DNA of 64,000 nt from Auricularia sp. M13 (GCA_037042915.1 CM073200.1:2166832-2230831), one strand, 5' to 3'; counted from the first letter of the stretch, positions 32,641 through 45,097 are shown. Numbers and translations: made by a program. The notes: generated by a model from the letters alone, not told the origin.

Positions 32641-35600
32641 CTACGCTTCGACGCGCTCGTAAAAGCAGATATATGCTTTCGCACGCAGAACCTCTTCAAG
32701 ACTGCAGAGTCGCACATGCTGGTCGCTGATGTGGCACCACTGTCTAGACTGCTGCGTAGCTGGTATGGAAGGTGCTGCGGCAGTAGCCGCAGTGCTCGCC
32801 GCGGTGGGAAGAGCAGCCGTGTTATGGCTGGAAGAGACGCTCGCAGTCTCAGGGCAAGGGTCTGCGGCAGTAGCGGCGGTAGGCTCGCCGGCCGCTGGTG
32901 CCTCCGCCGGCGCAGCATTGGGCGTCTTGCTCTCTTTGCGCGCGATAGGGGGAAGCGCAGTATAGGCCACATAGTGCCCACCGAGCTGCGGGGTTGTGGA
33001 GGAGCAAAGTCAGTCACCGGCCAAATCTGATGCTCTCGCAGCAAGCCACACGCACCATGTTCCCGATATGCACGACGACGGCGTACAGGCGATACTCCAT
33101 CCGGCCGCCCTTGGCGACCCTGCCCTCGCGCAGGTCCTGCTTCCGCGGAGCGACAAACGGCGCGAGGTCCAGCGTCTCCGGGAACTCGATCCACTCGTCC
33201 ACCTTGCGGAACGACGTCCCGTTTCCGCCGCCGACTCCCCAGCCAGACCCCGCGCCATAGCCTCCAGCCCCACCCCAAATATCCGATCCGCCGGGGAGCC
33301 CGTCGTGCGTACCGCCCGGCAGCCCAAACAGCTTCGCGCCCGTGTTGAATTGGCCGTTAAAACCCCCGCCGGAGCCGCCTTTCTTGAAGGGTGATGTGAA
33401 GTTGATCAGCGGTGTCGATTGCACCTGCTGGAACCGCTTCAAGTGCAGAACGAGCACAGAAGGGGCGCGCGAGATGAGGTAGCGCTTGAGTGTTGGGCGC
33501 AACACGATCTGTTTGCTGCGTGGGACGCCTGACGGATCTTTGGATTTTGCCTTTGAGCGCGGTTGTGGCTGCGAGGCAACGGTAGCACTGGCAGGCGACA
33601 GAGACGTCGTGGAAGAGGCTGGACTTGACGACGCCGGCGGGATAGTCGAAGACGGCACAAGGGACGCCTCGCTCGAAGCTGGACTGACTGCTGGTTCATT
33701 GACGAGAACGGGGGTGATTTCGACACCTTTGAGACTTGTACCCGCAGAGCTAGGCTCGCGACCGCCGACGGCGCGTTCGCGGCGGTGGCGGCTTCCCTGG
33801 CCCGCAGGCAAACCGTCCATGTCGGGAGCAGTCGTCTCGATACTGGGTATGGGTCCTCTGTACGGGTTGTCGGGTAAACCAGCCCCGGAGAGAGGCAGCC
33901 CGGCGCTCGAAATGTCGGCGACCGAGGCAGAACGAATGAAGCTCGGCCGCACAGGCAGAGAGGCCACGCTAGCACCAAGTCCAGCAGCGTCGGGCTCTCG
34001 CTCGCTCTCCAAGTCGCTGGTGTCCGCGTCGTCGGCGTGATCGGGTTGCGCGACACGAAGAGACGGCAGACTGGTCACGGACGCGGTCGCCTTGTGGTGG
34101 ATGCTGCTTGCGCGCATCGGCAATGGCGGCCGCAGCGGCGACGGAGTACTGTCCTCGTCGTCACTGTCGTCTGAAGAAGACGAGCTCTGGTCGTCGTCGC
34201 AAGGGATACCATGTTGCTTCTTCCAACATCGGCGGCACCCTATCATGTTCTCGCCCTCGAGCCGCTCTACGGCAGTGAATGCGCGTAACGCATCAAGCAG
34301 GGTCTCCGTGTCCTTGTCCTTGTCGTCCTTGTCGACACTGGCAATCTGCGGGTCGGAAAGAATGCGACGCAGGTACAGGTCGTCCAGCTCTGCTTTGGAC
34401 CGTGGTGCGAAGTGCGTCTTCACAGCGCGCGGTGTCAATGGGTCTACCGGTTCGAGGGGCGCTGGAGGCAGTCGAGGTGACGGTGGAGCAGATGGCGCAG
34501 GACTCGGCGCCGGGCTCACAGAGGGCGAACGCGAGCGGTGACCGGGAGAAGAGGGACGCGACCCGATGAGTTCGATGCTACTCCTCGCAGATAGCGTGCG
34601 CGGTGTGCCGGGGCGCGCCAATGGGTCGCCCGACTTCTTGGACTTGCCCCAGCGCAACAGTCGTCCAAGACCGCCACCGCCGGTGTCCGAGGACGAGCCG
34701 CCCGGCAGGCCAACTCCGAGGGTGTCGCCGCCGCCGCCAGTGGACCCGCGACGGTGTGAGTCTGCATCGCTCGGAGGCGCCGACGTGGACGCCTGTGGCG
34801 GGACGGATCGCGGGCGCGGCTTGCGCTTGATGCTTGTGGCTTTGCGAAATCCCTGCATGTGCTGGATCTTGTTCGCGAAGCTTGCAAACTTGTCGCGCTT
34901 GATACAACATTCAGATCTGCCGTTCTTCAGATGTGCAGGCACAACGCACCTTGCGTTCGCGACCCGGCTCGGTGCGTAGAGACAGCGAGAGGTCGTTGAA
35001 CGGCTCGTAGTTGACGGAAACGTGTTTGCATTCGGCGCAGACGAGAACCGAAGCCAAAGTACCGCCGAAGACGATGTCGATGAACGACGCCGGGCCCGTC
35101 GCGTCCTCCGCCGCATCGACCGAGGTCCGCCGCCGTTTCTTGGGACGCGGGTTCGCCTCGCGAATAATCTGGGAACGGCGGTCAGAGGCCAGCAATCGCT
35201 CTGGGCGGGCGCTCACGTCGGTTTCCTCGGAGGATATGGCGTCGAGCAGGTGCCGCAGCAGCTCGTGGGCGTCCTGCTGCCGGAACTGCAGCTGCGCGTG
35301 AGTGACTCGGTCGGGCGCAGCAGCAGGCCACGCACGTCGAGGTACTGGTCGTACTTGTGGCCCAGGCGCATCAGAAGCTCGCTGTTCATCGGATACATCA
35401 GCGCGCGACACCGGGGCCGACGGCGAAGGCAGCGCACCGCAACGACAGCGGCGTCCGCAGGCGCTTGTCCTGGGCGGCCCAGGCGTTCTCGGCGGCGCGC
35501 AGGAAGGTGCTGGTTATAGGCAATCGTCGGTCCGGCTCGCCCTGGTGGCTTGCAAGCGCCGGCGAGCGGCTGGCGTCTTGATTATGCGCAGGGTCGCGCA

Positions 35601-35818
35601 CAAGCTGTTCAATGGCGCGCGTGGCGACAAGCTTGAGGGCCGTCAGACCGTCTGAGGCAACGAGGAGGCTGGGATGGACGCATTACCGACTGGAACACGC
35701 TGTTGAAGAAACAGCTGTTGCCCAAGTTGTACAGTCCGGGCGGCAATAACGGTGGGTCGTTGCTTGCGCTCGACGCTGCCGGCGGCGACGAGCTCTTGTC
35801 CTTGTCGTCGCGTCCCAT
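32641..35818 (-). CDS. Ubiquitin carboxyl-terminal hydrolase (USP family, peptidase C19)
   Basis: Minus strand from ATG 35818 (MGRDDKDKSSS). GLYNLGNSCFFNSVFQS carries the nucleophile Cys at residue 36. A canonical 55-nt intron (35686-35632) joins it to LVATRAIEQLVRDP. Then come QLQFRQQDAHELLRHLLDAI, FGGTLASVLVCAECKHVSVNYEPFNDLSL and a Zn-binding-like pair (CAEC here; CRRCWKK later). About 350 residues of Ser/Pro/Asp-rich, probably disordered sequence split the catalytic fold, followed by PSVLVLHLKRFQQV. The long exon ends after VVVHIGNMV, and the last exon starts QLGGHYVAYT with the catalytic His, ending ICFYERVEA-stop. It resembles USP16/USP45-type enzymes. It removes ubiquitin from proteins; the target is unknown. 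Confidence 0.88.
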
Positions 35819-36971
35819 CCGATGACCCGGCGCGCAATGAAGCGAGAGAAAGGGACGAACAGCGGAGCCACAAATACATCCGCCAAGCAAAGGGGTTAAC
35901 GGCCGGACACGCGGACATACACTCACGGGTCCCTAACTCGCACTGTAAATCATTGCAATGTGACGCGTACCTACGGTAACCTGAGCTATCACTCCAGAAT
36001 AGAGAGAACAAACGCTTAGGATCTCAGGACTCCTGGACCATCTATATTCCTCGTCAATGAAAGTTGAATGATCTGACGCTGTCATGGGCATTTCGCAACT
36101 GAGGTAGCCTGACTCTGAGGGAAATATTCAGAGAAAGCTTCTATTTGTAAGGTGTCATCTTCAAGAAAAGCATCGGCTCGAGGCCCTGACGTTCAACGAG
36201 ATTGTGAACTCCAGTAGATGGCGGCTATCAAATTGACAAGAAGGTGTGTCGTGAGGTGCCCTTGAGAGTTCAGCAAGAGGAAAGGCTTGTGTCGAATGCC
36301 AGTCGGCTCCGAGGCAGCGTTCATCTGGTAGAATTGCAGACGCGTTACGCGACGCGTCCAGTCAAGTGGCCGATATCATTCCCGTCGGTTGCACTCGGGC
36401 TTTTCTAGAATACAGACTTGAGATAGACTCCCACGTCGAGGAAACTAGCTTTCGTCGGAATACAGCATGTTCCCACTTGCAATGGACTTCTCACCGGCTG
36501 CTGACTGGAGCCGTTTCTGCATCCGCGTGGCAAGTCAGTATCGCAGCACAGCCACAGTTGAGCATCTTGATCTAAGCGTCATGCTGTTTCCGAACATCCC
36601 GATGCTCCACGGACGCCTCTGCGTGACGCACAGTCGTCCAAAGGGCACTGGGTCCGGAATGCGCAGCGACCGGCGGCGGTGGCAAGCGCCCGCGTAAACC
36701 CATTCACAGGGCCTGTAGTTGCACATAGAGATATACGAGGGCAATAGAGCAGTACGAGACGGAGCGCAGCACTGGCAAGAAGCCTGCTCGTGGGACGTGA
36801 ATAAGACAGACATGATATCGCAGTCTCGGTCCCTATGTAACCCGTTGCCGTGGTTGCAACGTCGCGTTGGTTCGAGGCGGTGCGGATAAATAGCAGCTGC
36901 GATTTACTGATGCGCTCTCTCGTCTCCCTGCTTTCTCTTCCCATCCTTGGTTTCTTTATTTTTCTTCGACC
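35819..36971. promoter_or_regulatory. Intergenic, 1.15 kb, divergent promoters
   Basis: No gene recognised. GGATAAATAG near 36,884-36,893 is a possible TATA element about 80 bases before the thaumatin-like ATG. An in-frame ATG at 35926 could lengthen the ubiquitin protease by 36 residues, but that leader looks non-coding. Confidence 0.45.
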
Positions 36972-38867
36972 ATGTCTTCGAGGCTTGCCTTCATCCCACT
37001 CTTTGTTGCCGCAACCGCCCTGGCCGCGACGGAGCGCACGATCACGTTCAAGAACTCATGCCCGAAGGACGTCTGGATTGTCGGCACCAGCGGCGCCACG
37101 GGCAAGTGCGCGGATGGCTGCGCTGAGGGCTCGACCTGCAACGACACCAACGGCCTCTGCTTCTTCGACGTCCCCACGCCCAAGAACGGCAACTATCGCG
37201 TCACCGCCGGCGGCGAGAACTCCATCACCTTCCCTGCATGGAACAACGACAACGGCGCTGCGTGGTCCGGCAACTTCAATGCTTGTACGTGCTCTAGCTC
37301 CCGATTTCGCTAGTCTCTGAATTTGCGCAGGCATGAAGGACACCATCTGCGTTTCCGAGGGTCTCGTCGCCGATGAGGCGACCTGTGACGCCAAGGGCTG
37401 TGGATCCTTCCACATTGGTGTTGCCGCCGAAATCACCATGAGCAAGCAAGGCCTGGACTACTACGATGTCTCTAACATCGGTGGTGTTGCGGTCCCCATG
37501 AGCTTCTCGCCCGAGGTGCGTGCACCCTGCTGCACCATCCTAACAGAGTCTGACACTCGCGTCAGTTCGAGAACCCGAACCCGGACGACCCCTACTTCTG
37601 CGCGCACATGGGCGCTCTCAAGTCGACGACCGGTCTCGGCGACTCGCCATGGGTGTTTGACCCGTGCGTGCTGCTTTTCTTTTTTGTTTTCCAAGTCTCG
37701 TCCTCTGAAACGCGCGCACAGGCCGAGCCCCAAGTACAACTGGGTCGTTCCCGGCGACGACCCCAAGGCATGCTCGTCCGATGCGGACTGCGACGGCGCC
37801 AAGTGCGGTCTCGCGCTCGACAAGGTCGACCAGGTTACGTTCAAGCAGGTCTGCGGCGCACACGCCGGCTACTGGACGCAGAACGCCGTACGTCCCTCAT
37901 CCCACTCTCAATACTTCTGCTTGTGCTTACGTCGCGCAGATCTGTGCTGCGAACATCAACACGGATGTCGATACCTGCAACGACGCCGTCCCCAACGGTC
38001 CTTTCAGCGCCAACATCATGAAGTTCCAGGGCTGCACGGGTGACGCCGTGTCCGGTGAGCGCAGTGTTTTTTTGACGGTCTTAGCCGCAGTGCTCATGGA
38101 AGATAGGCTCCTGCTACACCGAGTCCCCCGCCGCCGACGCGAACTGCTGCGGCTGCGCTGATTGGCAGGACGTCTTCGGCAACGACGTCGTGCCCGCCGC
38201 GACGAAGAAGTGCGTCAACAAGAACCCGCTGTGGACCGAGAAGATCCAGCCCACGCTCGAGTGGCTCAAGAAGGGTGCCCCGAACTCGTACACCTACCCT
38301 TACGGTTCGTCTCTTCTCTTCCCTGTCTCATATACATCAAGCTCACGCAGAGTAGATGATATCTCGTCCACCTCCACCTGCAACCACATGGAGGGCGAGT
38401 GGAACACCCAGAACTATATCATCGAGCTCTGCCCGGGCGGTGTTTACTGGGGTGTGACGCCGAAGCCCGCTGACCCGGCTCCTGCTCCTGAGCCCGCGCC
38501 TGCCCCCGAGCCCGAGCCTGCTCCTGAGCCCGCCCCAGAGCCCGCTCCTGAGCCCGCCCCCGAGCCCGCCCCGGAGCCCGCCCCGGAGCCTGCGCCCGAG
38601 CCTGCTCCCGAACCCGCTCCCGAACCTGCTCCTGAGCCTGCTCCTGAACCCGCTCCTGAACCCGCTCCTGAGCCCGCTCCTGAGCCCGCGCCCGAGCCCG
38701 CCCCGGAGCCTGCGCCCGAGCCTGCCCCGGAGCCTGCGCCCGAGCCCGCCCCGTCCGCGTGCAGCAACCCGAGCAAGCGTGCGCTGCGCAAGCGCGAGGC
38801 CGAGGCGCTCAAGAACCTGAAGCGCGCGCACGAGTCGCACAGCAACGCCCGCCGGAACGCGCACTAA
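36972..38867 (+). CDS. Thaumatin-like secreted protein with a (PEPA)n tail
   Basis: Signal peptide MSSRLAFIPLFVAATALA, then RTITFKNSCPKDVWIVG, the first strands of the thaumatin/PR-5 fold. Seven or more exons follow: GLCFFDVP; the Cys-rich CMKDTICVSEGLVADEATCDAKGC; GLDYYDVSNIGGVAVPMSFSPE; FENPNPDDPYFC; CSSDADCDGAKCGL; GSCYTESPAADANCCGCADW; GAPNSYTYPY-DDISSTSTC. It ends NYIIELCPGGVYWG. Unusually, the domain is followed by about 95 residues of Pro-Ala-Glu-Pro repeats and then a very basic, Arg/Lys-rich C-terminus (SKRALRKREAEALKNLKRAH). Such proteins bind or cut beta-glucans in plants and fungi; activity here is inferred. The charged tail could hold it in the cell wall. Confidence 0.85.
38475..38755 (+). 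repeat. 12-bp unit array encoding (PEPA)n
   Basis: About 23 near-copies of a 12-base unit (GAGCCCGCTCCT and synonymous forms). They encode alternating Pro-Glu-Pro-Ala, with silent differences between copies. The opposite strand is therefore open as Gly-Ala-Gly-Ser repeats, which I treat as a shadow. Confidence 0.85.
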
Positions 38868-39247
38868 GGCGTTCCCACTTTTACCCACACCCTCGCACCA
38901 CGCGGTCGCGTAGTTACCCCTCCTGTATGTGTACGCCACAGCATGCAGACGCGCGCCCGCATTTAAATATGTAACTTATTACTTTGGTGCACTGTTTCCA
39001 CTTGCGAAAGGGGGAGATCGTGAGTCTTATCCGGAGCAAAGCATGCTCCAGGCAAGTTTTGAGTGCATCCGTTCTGATACAGTGCTTAGATGACGATACG
39101 ATGAGTCCAGCGCATAAATCAGCCTGCTTTGAATGCCGACGCTAAGCGCTAAGCTGTGCACAGCACTGATGATGACGGCCGGATACATCCAGCAGCTCCG
39201 CTTGTCCTTCTCAGTTCTCTTCGTTCGTTCTTTCGTCTTGTGCTTTG

Positions 39248-40119
39248 ATGATGCGACGACGGTGGCCGCTGCTGTTCATGGCGGCGGCGGGGGCCGGGGG
39301 AGCGGGCGCTGCTAACACAGTGCACGAGTGGACGTTCGACGCGGGGGCGGGCCTTCGCACGCCAGTCCCTGCGTGCCGCGACGATAACGGCGTGCGTCTC
39401 AACAGCGCGACCACGGCCAATCTCACGTTCAACGGTGCGCCCCAACGATACCACTGTCTCTCACTCGCCGACCTGACGGACTGGCGATGCTCCGCAGGCC
39501 GCGAGATCCAAGTGTACGGCACCCGCTACGCTGGCGGGGCCGCGGCTGTGCTGGTCGTCGACGGACAGTACTCGCAGCCCGTGTACGCCGACGAGGCGCT
39601 GACCTCCGGGGCCGAGGGCGGCTGCTATCTTCTGGCCAGCTTCACGGGCCTCAACGGCGCGGCGGCGCATACGTTGACGGTCTCCGTCACTGGTCCCGCC
39701 ATGGGAGACGAGTATACCTTCACTGTTGCCAATGTCACGTACGTCCTGTGCAGCCTATGTTATTTGCTGCTGACAATTGTGCGCGCGCTAGAACCAACGA
39801 GACGCCCTTCACCGCGCCAACGAGCGGCTCGGGCACTCCACGCCGTAGCATCTCCGTGGGCGTCATTGTCGGCATCGTACTTGGCGTAGTCGCAGCGGTG
39901 GCCGTGCTCGTCCTGATCGCGCGCTTCGTCTCCCAGCGCCGCGCAAGGCGCAAGGCGCCCTCCGCCGCCTTCCGCGCCGAACACCCCGAACTCGCCCAGC
40001 TACCCCCACTCCCGCTCCCGCTCGCACCGGGCTCGATACGTGGTCTTGCCTCGCACTCGCCTTCGCCAACGTCGTTCTTTCCCCGCGACGAGAAGCGCCT
40101 TGGGTACGACTCTGCGTAG
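39248..40119 (+). CDS. Single-pass membrane protein with a lumenal/extracellular beta-rich domain
   Basis: ATG 39248 (MMRRRWPLLFMAAAGAGGAGA signal peptide). An extracellular part of about 145 residues follows, including TVHEWTFDAGAG, GREIQVYGTRYAGGAAAVLVVDGQYSQPV and HTLTVSVTG. An intron (39739-39791) leads to a Thr/Ser/Pro linker and a membrane segment (SVGVIVGIVLGVVAAVAVLVLIARFV). The cytoplasmic tail is basic and then Pro-rich (RRARRKAPS; PPLPLPLAP). This pattern (VYG...VDG core, one membrane span, positively charged tail) is common among basidiomycete surface proteins of unknown function. It could be a carbohydrate-sensing or wall-anchoring protein; that is inference. Confidence 0.75.
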
Positions 40120-40581
40120 CACCGTCCCCTCCTTACCCCCCCTTTCGTCATTGCCTTTGTCTGCCTTTACCACTCCGCTATATGCACACGGTGTATCAAG
40201 CCACTGGACGATCATGTAAATGGCCTCGGCGCTGTTGTGTGTCCTGCTTATTATATAAATTATACCTTACCCGCGATTGTCAACTTGCGCAAAACCTCTC
40301 TCACTGCCAGGGACGTGGATAGCTCTGTTGAACCATTCAGACCGTCCTTCCTCAGGCTCTGAGGCCCTCTGGAAGTTCAATGCGGTCCGGTGATTTGCCA
40401 CATACAGACTGGGGTCCAAATACAGAGTCCACTCATTATCCAGGTGGAAAGGCATTGACACTGTGTATGCAAGTCTGTGTGCTTGCATACTGAAAATGAC
40501 ATCCTCATTGACCGTAGTAACACATGAAATCGAAATGAACATGTATCGATCGTAAATGCGTAAATGCATAACGGAGCGCGC
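40120..40581. other. Intergenic between convergent genes
   Basis: About 460 bases with 3' flanks of both neighbours. It is A/T-richer than its surroundings (TTATATAAATTATA near 40,250-40,263), which may include polyadenylation signals. No gene seen. Confidence 0.45.
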
Positions 40582-42836
40582 TCAGCAAGCTCCATTGTCG
40601 GTCCAGACGTCAGCGCTGCCGGGCGTCTCGCCCTGCGTCCACCACTTGGCGGTGTACAAGTGGCCGTCTGGGAGACAAGAATCGGTCAGAAAGTTGACTC
40701 ATACAAGGGAGGAACACGACATACTGTAAGTGGCCTGCTGGCCGCCGGTGAAGACGGTGCTGGCAGCCCACGCGGGAACGCCCGCGCACTTGCCAGTTCC
40801 GCCCGTCGGGGTCGAGCCGCCGCTCGTGGTGGTCGGTGTGCTACCACCCTGGCCGAGCTTGTTCTTGATGTTGTCGTAGACTGTACCATACGCGTAAGCA
40901 AAAGTTGCGCGCTGAGGAAGTAGGCAGGACAAACCGCTGAGCGGGTAGTTGATGTGGTTGGCGGACTGGTCGAGAGTGCCAAACACGCTGGCAGTGGTCT
41001 TAATCAGGGAATCAGAGCCCTTCTTATCACTGCTGGTCTCCCAGAACATAGCTCCTGATGAGGAGGGGAAGGAAACGTCATGAGAAACGGTCAGACCCTC
41101 ATGCAGAGATGACGAATCTTACCTCCAAGGTTCTTCGACACAGCGTAGCGCGCCTTGGCAGCCGCGATGTTCGGCGTGTCGTAGCTGACGAGCTCCTTCT
41201 TAGCAGCGTCGTACGAGTAGGATGCAACGATAGTGGTGTTCTCGAAAACCTGGGCGCCAGCAAGCGGAAGAGCCTTGTAGTCGTAAACACCGGCTTCCCA
41301 GGTGCCAGGACCAATCTGAAGATAATTTGGTCAGACGAAATTGGCAGGCACATCATGTGACAACTGACCCCGTTGAATGGCTGGTAGAGACCATTGGTGT
41401 TCTCAAACGCGCGGCCGTAGATCGGGATGCCAAAGGTGACCTTGGACGCGGTCGCGCCGTTGTTGAGGTACCATGTCACCGCGGCGTCACCCGAGAAGCC
41501 GGTGTTGCCACCATAAAGGTTAGCCTGATCGCCGGACTGAATAAAGAGTGAGTTGAAGGCGCAGAAGCTTTCGACGTGTTAGTTTACTCACAACAGTGTC
41601 CCAAGAACCAGCAAAATCATAGTTCATTAAATCCTTATTGCCGCCACAAGTCAGAATATATATCTCTATGGGGCGAGCGAGCGTACCCAGTAGTCCACAG
41701 CGCCGTTGATGCCGCGAACATCCAGGTTAACGTAGTTGGTGGCGCCAGCAGGGACAGCAAGCTAAGGCGGCAACATGAACGACGAATCCCCATGCATGAG
41801 CTGTGGGAGCACGTACAGTGATCAGGTAAGGGACGGTTTCACCCTTCTTCTGAGCGTGCGCATCGAGAGCCGTGCGGAGCTCATTGACCAAGGACGTGAA
41901 CGCAGCCTTCTGCGCCGCGGTCGGGTACTCGAAGTCAATGTCGATGCCGTCAAAGCCGAAGTTCTCAAGCATCTGCGGGAGCAAGGTGAGCTGCGGCTTT
42001 TAAACAGGGGCAGAAAGCGGGACGCACCGTGACAGCGCTCGACACAAAGGTCGCACGCGCAGATGGGTTGGTGACAAAGCCGAAATGGCCAGCCTGAGAG
42101 TACGTCCAGCCGCCAATAGACAGCAGAGTCTTGAGGTTCCTGAACGGCGTCCAGATAATCAGCATACGCGACCGATTAGGAAATGGTAAAACAAACCTCT
42201 GCTTGAGCTTGATCTTGAACAAGCGCTTGAGGCACCCGTACACATTGTTTCCCGGCTCGCTCCATGAGTCGTCAGGGTAGTGCTTATCGGTATCCGCGAA
42301 CGAATCAGTGAGCTTGATTTGTCCTGAGTAGTGTGGTCAGGCTTCGTGCAAAACGTGCAGACAATCATGATCATGACGAACCGGAAGAGGCGTCGGTATC
42401 GGCAAAGCCATACAGGACATGCGTCAGGGACGACGTATCCATGTCATCGGGTTCTGCGGGTTGTCAGCATCGAATGGCTGCACGAGGCAATTCATTGCTC
42501 ACGGAAATTCCTTTGATCGCGTTAGTCGTACTCCTTCACAATCAGGCAAGAAACGTACCGAGCATAGATGGCCCTATACGAAGGATAAGCAAAGGTTTAG
42601 AGATTGTTCAGCTATCGGCGAGCATCGTCCTCACCAGTTGACCTGATGAGTATCAGCATAGAGATCTTGCAGTAAATCGGTGGCAAACGTACGTAGTAAC
42701 CGAACTGCACTTTGCCTGTCGCGGCAGCGCGCCTGTCAAGCTGCGATTCCTCACCGCGCACGCGCGTCCGGATGACGGCGGCGTGGGCAGTGCTGAAAAG
42801 CGCGAAGCACAGGAGGGACTTCCACGAAGACAGCAT
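40582..42836 (-). CDS. GH18 chitinase with C-terminal CBM5/12-like chitin-binding module
   Basis: Minus strand from ATG 42836 ([19 protein letters not shown] signal peptide). Spliced: [36 protein letters not shown], in which three consecutive micro-exons of 8, 15 and 8 nt occur. Then [45 protein letters not shown] (the DxxDxDxE catalytic motif, about 41,930-41,955), [12 protein letters not shown] and [13 protein letters not shown]. After a Thr/Gly/Ser-rich linker the C-terminus reads [38 protein letters not shown], a typical chitin-binding module, ending TDNGAC-stop at 40582-40584. More than ten introns. Secreted endochitinase, for wall remodelling or nutrition. Confidence 0.92.
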
Positions 42837-44721
42837 GGTGAGCGGCGGGGCACAAAAGTGTCGGCCTGGCAGGGAGCGAGCTCAAGGAACCCAGAAACTC
42901 AGACGGCCGCCTTAAGAAGCCTGGCATAACAGGGCGGCCTGGAAACGTATCAACGATTGCCTTGCGGCGCCGCCGGCGAAGCAGCGACGCACGCGTGTGC
43001 GGTGCATGTGGTGCTTATCATGGCCTTGTGGTCCGTCCCCGCCCACGAAGCGGGGAGAGCGCTTTCAGGCGGTCACGGTACAAGAAATGCCGAGAACGAG
43101 ACGTATGAATGCCTTGCTGGTGCTGATCGCACAATGGTTGTCAACCAAATTCGATGCAAATCACCAGCTCGCGGCCAATCACCTGGCACGCAATAATCCA
43201 ACACGAGGTCTTCGTTTCCCCAGTCCAAGGACGTCTCGTGACTTCTCCGCACACGAGCGCCCGATAAATCCCGCGTCATCCCGAGTCATCCCGCGTGTGC
43301 AGAGCCAAATGAGGAATCAGAGCATCAGGACGAGGAAAGTCCACCACATGGGCTGGAAAGCCCGGGCAGGGCGTCAAGGACAAAGGGGTTTTCGGCAGGA
43401 ACACGAAGGAGTGACTTCGAATGCGCAGCATGGCCGGAGTCGGGGAGTCCAGTGACCAAGACATGAGCCCACTCGCACGAGTCAACTCCGATGTTCTATT
43501 TCGCCGTTGCGAACTTTCAGCAAAGCCTAGTGACAGCAAAGCATAGAAGCTAGGATCCAGGGTAGTTTAAACTTCACGCGTCAACAGGAGTGATTGTTGG
43601 AGTGAATAAAGAGCCCAGTGGGAGTAGCAGTCGCGGGGAGGCGTGGACAGATGGCGACGACTGTGCTCGGCCAGAATGACCGAAAACGGCCATGAATTAG
43701 GAGACTGTGGCGCGTGAGCTTAGCGTTCCAGGGCGCCCAGTGTTCAGCGCGTGTGTCGTGGCGACGCGAAGCAGTAGACCTGATGGAAGCCACACGGTGC
43801 AAGACAGAGTCGGATCAACGCGAATTCGTTCTCCGCCTTCTCCTAGTCTGCTCCATTTCTCCTGCTAATGTTCTTCGGCACGCACAAAACGCGCCGCGCA
43901 GACTATATTAACGCCCTATGCTGTTACTGCCGCTTAAAGGCTTAAGGTTCACTGCCTGATTTTCTCGCCATTCTTCACTGTTTCTATCCTGGAGAAGTTC
44001 AGTGCAGTCTTCCCCAAACTGTTGGCCTCTTGAACTCGATCTCTGGGAAAGCAACTTTGGCGATGTAACGGTTCCTTTCACACTCCTTGAAGCAGCCGCT
44101 ACGTCAGTTCCAGCGGGACGACATCATGACGGGCTACGATTCTACCATGCGCCTTGGAGCTTAGCTTGACCTTTTATCGTTTAACTCTTTGGGCGACTCG
44201 GCACTCCTGATCTACTTCCCAGATACTATTACATCGTGACGACCAGCATCCCGCGAACTTAGTGCCCCCAGTGTTGCCTTTAATCTCTGATGACTCCCGA
44301 CCCCATGTCTCGCGCTGCCCTCTTCCTGAACAACTCGCTCTTCAAGTTTGCCATGTCATATAAGGAACATTGAAAATGCATTCAATAAAGTGGCCAGGCG
44401 TTCTTTGTCTTTTCACCTTGGCGCTCGCTGAAATGCCCTCCTTGCTTAATGGTTTCGCACTTCCTGCCGCTTCATGATTCCTGCCGTTTCGCTTCTTTTT
44501 GCCGTTTAATTGTCAAGATTGTGCGAGATCCAGGGCGCATGGACATCTTGCCTATTGTTGTACATTTTGTCTCCCACACTTAGCTCGTTTGGGCTTTCGG
44601 GACGCTTCAGAGCCGTTATCAGCATGATGGCAGTGACCTCCATTTGTACTCTCTGAATGGCGATGAACCGAATTTCTCGCGATGTTCACGCTCATGAGGC
44701 CATTGTTGCTGCCCTCTCATA
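42837..44721. other. Intergenic, 1.9 kb, up to the left transposon end
   Basis: No gene, RNA gene or repeat recognised. Frames are short and motif-free; the region 43,900-44,700 is poorer in open frames than any other stretch of the window. It could contain old, unrecognisable insertion debris, but nothing supports a named element. Confidence 0.45.
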
Positions 44722-44956
44722 CCGGTACGTCCAGTTGCCTAGATGCCCTTGGGATGTAGCCAAAGGGTCTATATTCTGGGATAACCCCCACACATTTCTG
44801 GGAGCACCCTAACTGGCCGGTGCCCCACATTTGAGGACTACCTAATACGGGGGGCCCCATGATAGTTGGGGTACCACAAAGACGGGTACCCAGATTTGCG
44901 TACCCAACTATCGTGGGGCCCCAGATTCGGTATGCCTAAGACACTACCGAGGCCCT
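44722..44956 (+). repeat. Left terminal inverted repeat of the KDZ element
   Basis: It matches the right end in the five blocks listed for the element. It is about 90 bases longer than the right arm, because a hairpin of 72 bases sits inside it. Blocks and order were seen directly. Confidence 0.7.
44851..44922. repeat. Hairpin nested in the left terminal repeat
   Basis: GGGGCCCCATGATAGTTGGG starts at 44851, and its inverted copy GTACCCAACTATCGTGGGGC starts at 44900 and continues CCC to 44922. The arms match over about 23 bases with one mismatch and one gap, around a 24-base loop. It is absent from the right end. It may be a transposase-binding or DNA-folding site, or a tiny nested non-autonomous insertion. 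Confidence 0.75.
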
Positions 44957-45097
44957 CGCATTGTCGTGACGCAAGCCGGCGCACAGACCCTCCCTCGCAA
45001 AGTCTACTCAGGGAAGAAAACTGCCTAAGTACAAGATGACAAAGAATAGTTACAATATGGGTCGTGCATTAGAAAAACGCTTGTAACCACGGGAACT

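Noticed and set aside
35632-35686. Frameshift just after the catalytic Cys exon of the ubiquitin protease
   Set aside because: Using the acceptor CTCAAG, 20 bases further on, instead of the first CTCAG gives a canonical 55-nt intron and the expected FNSVFQSLVATRA.
42837-44721. Long low-coding stretch considered as an old retroelement
   Set aside because: No paired long repeats, reverse-transcriptase or integrase motifs were seen on either strand.
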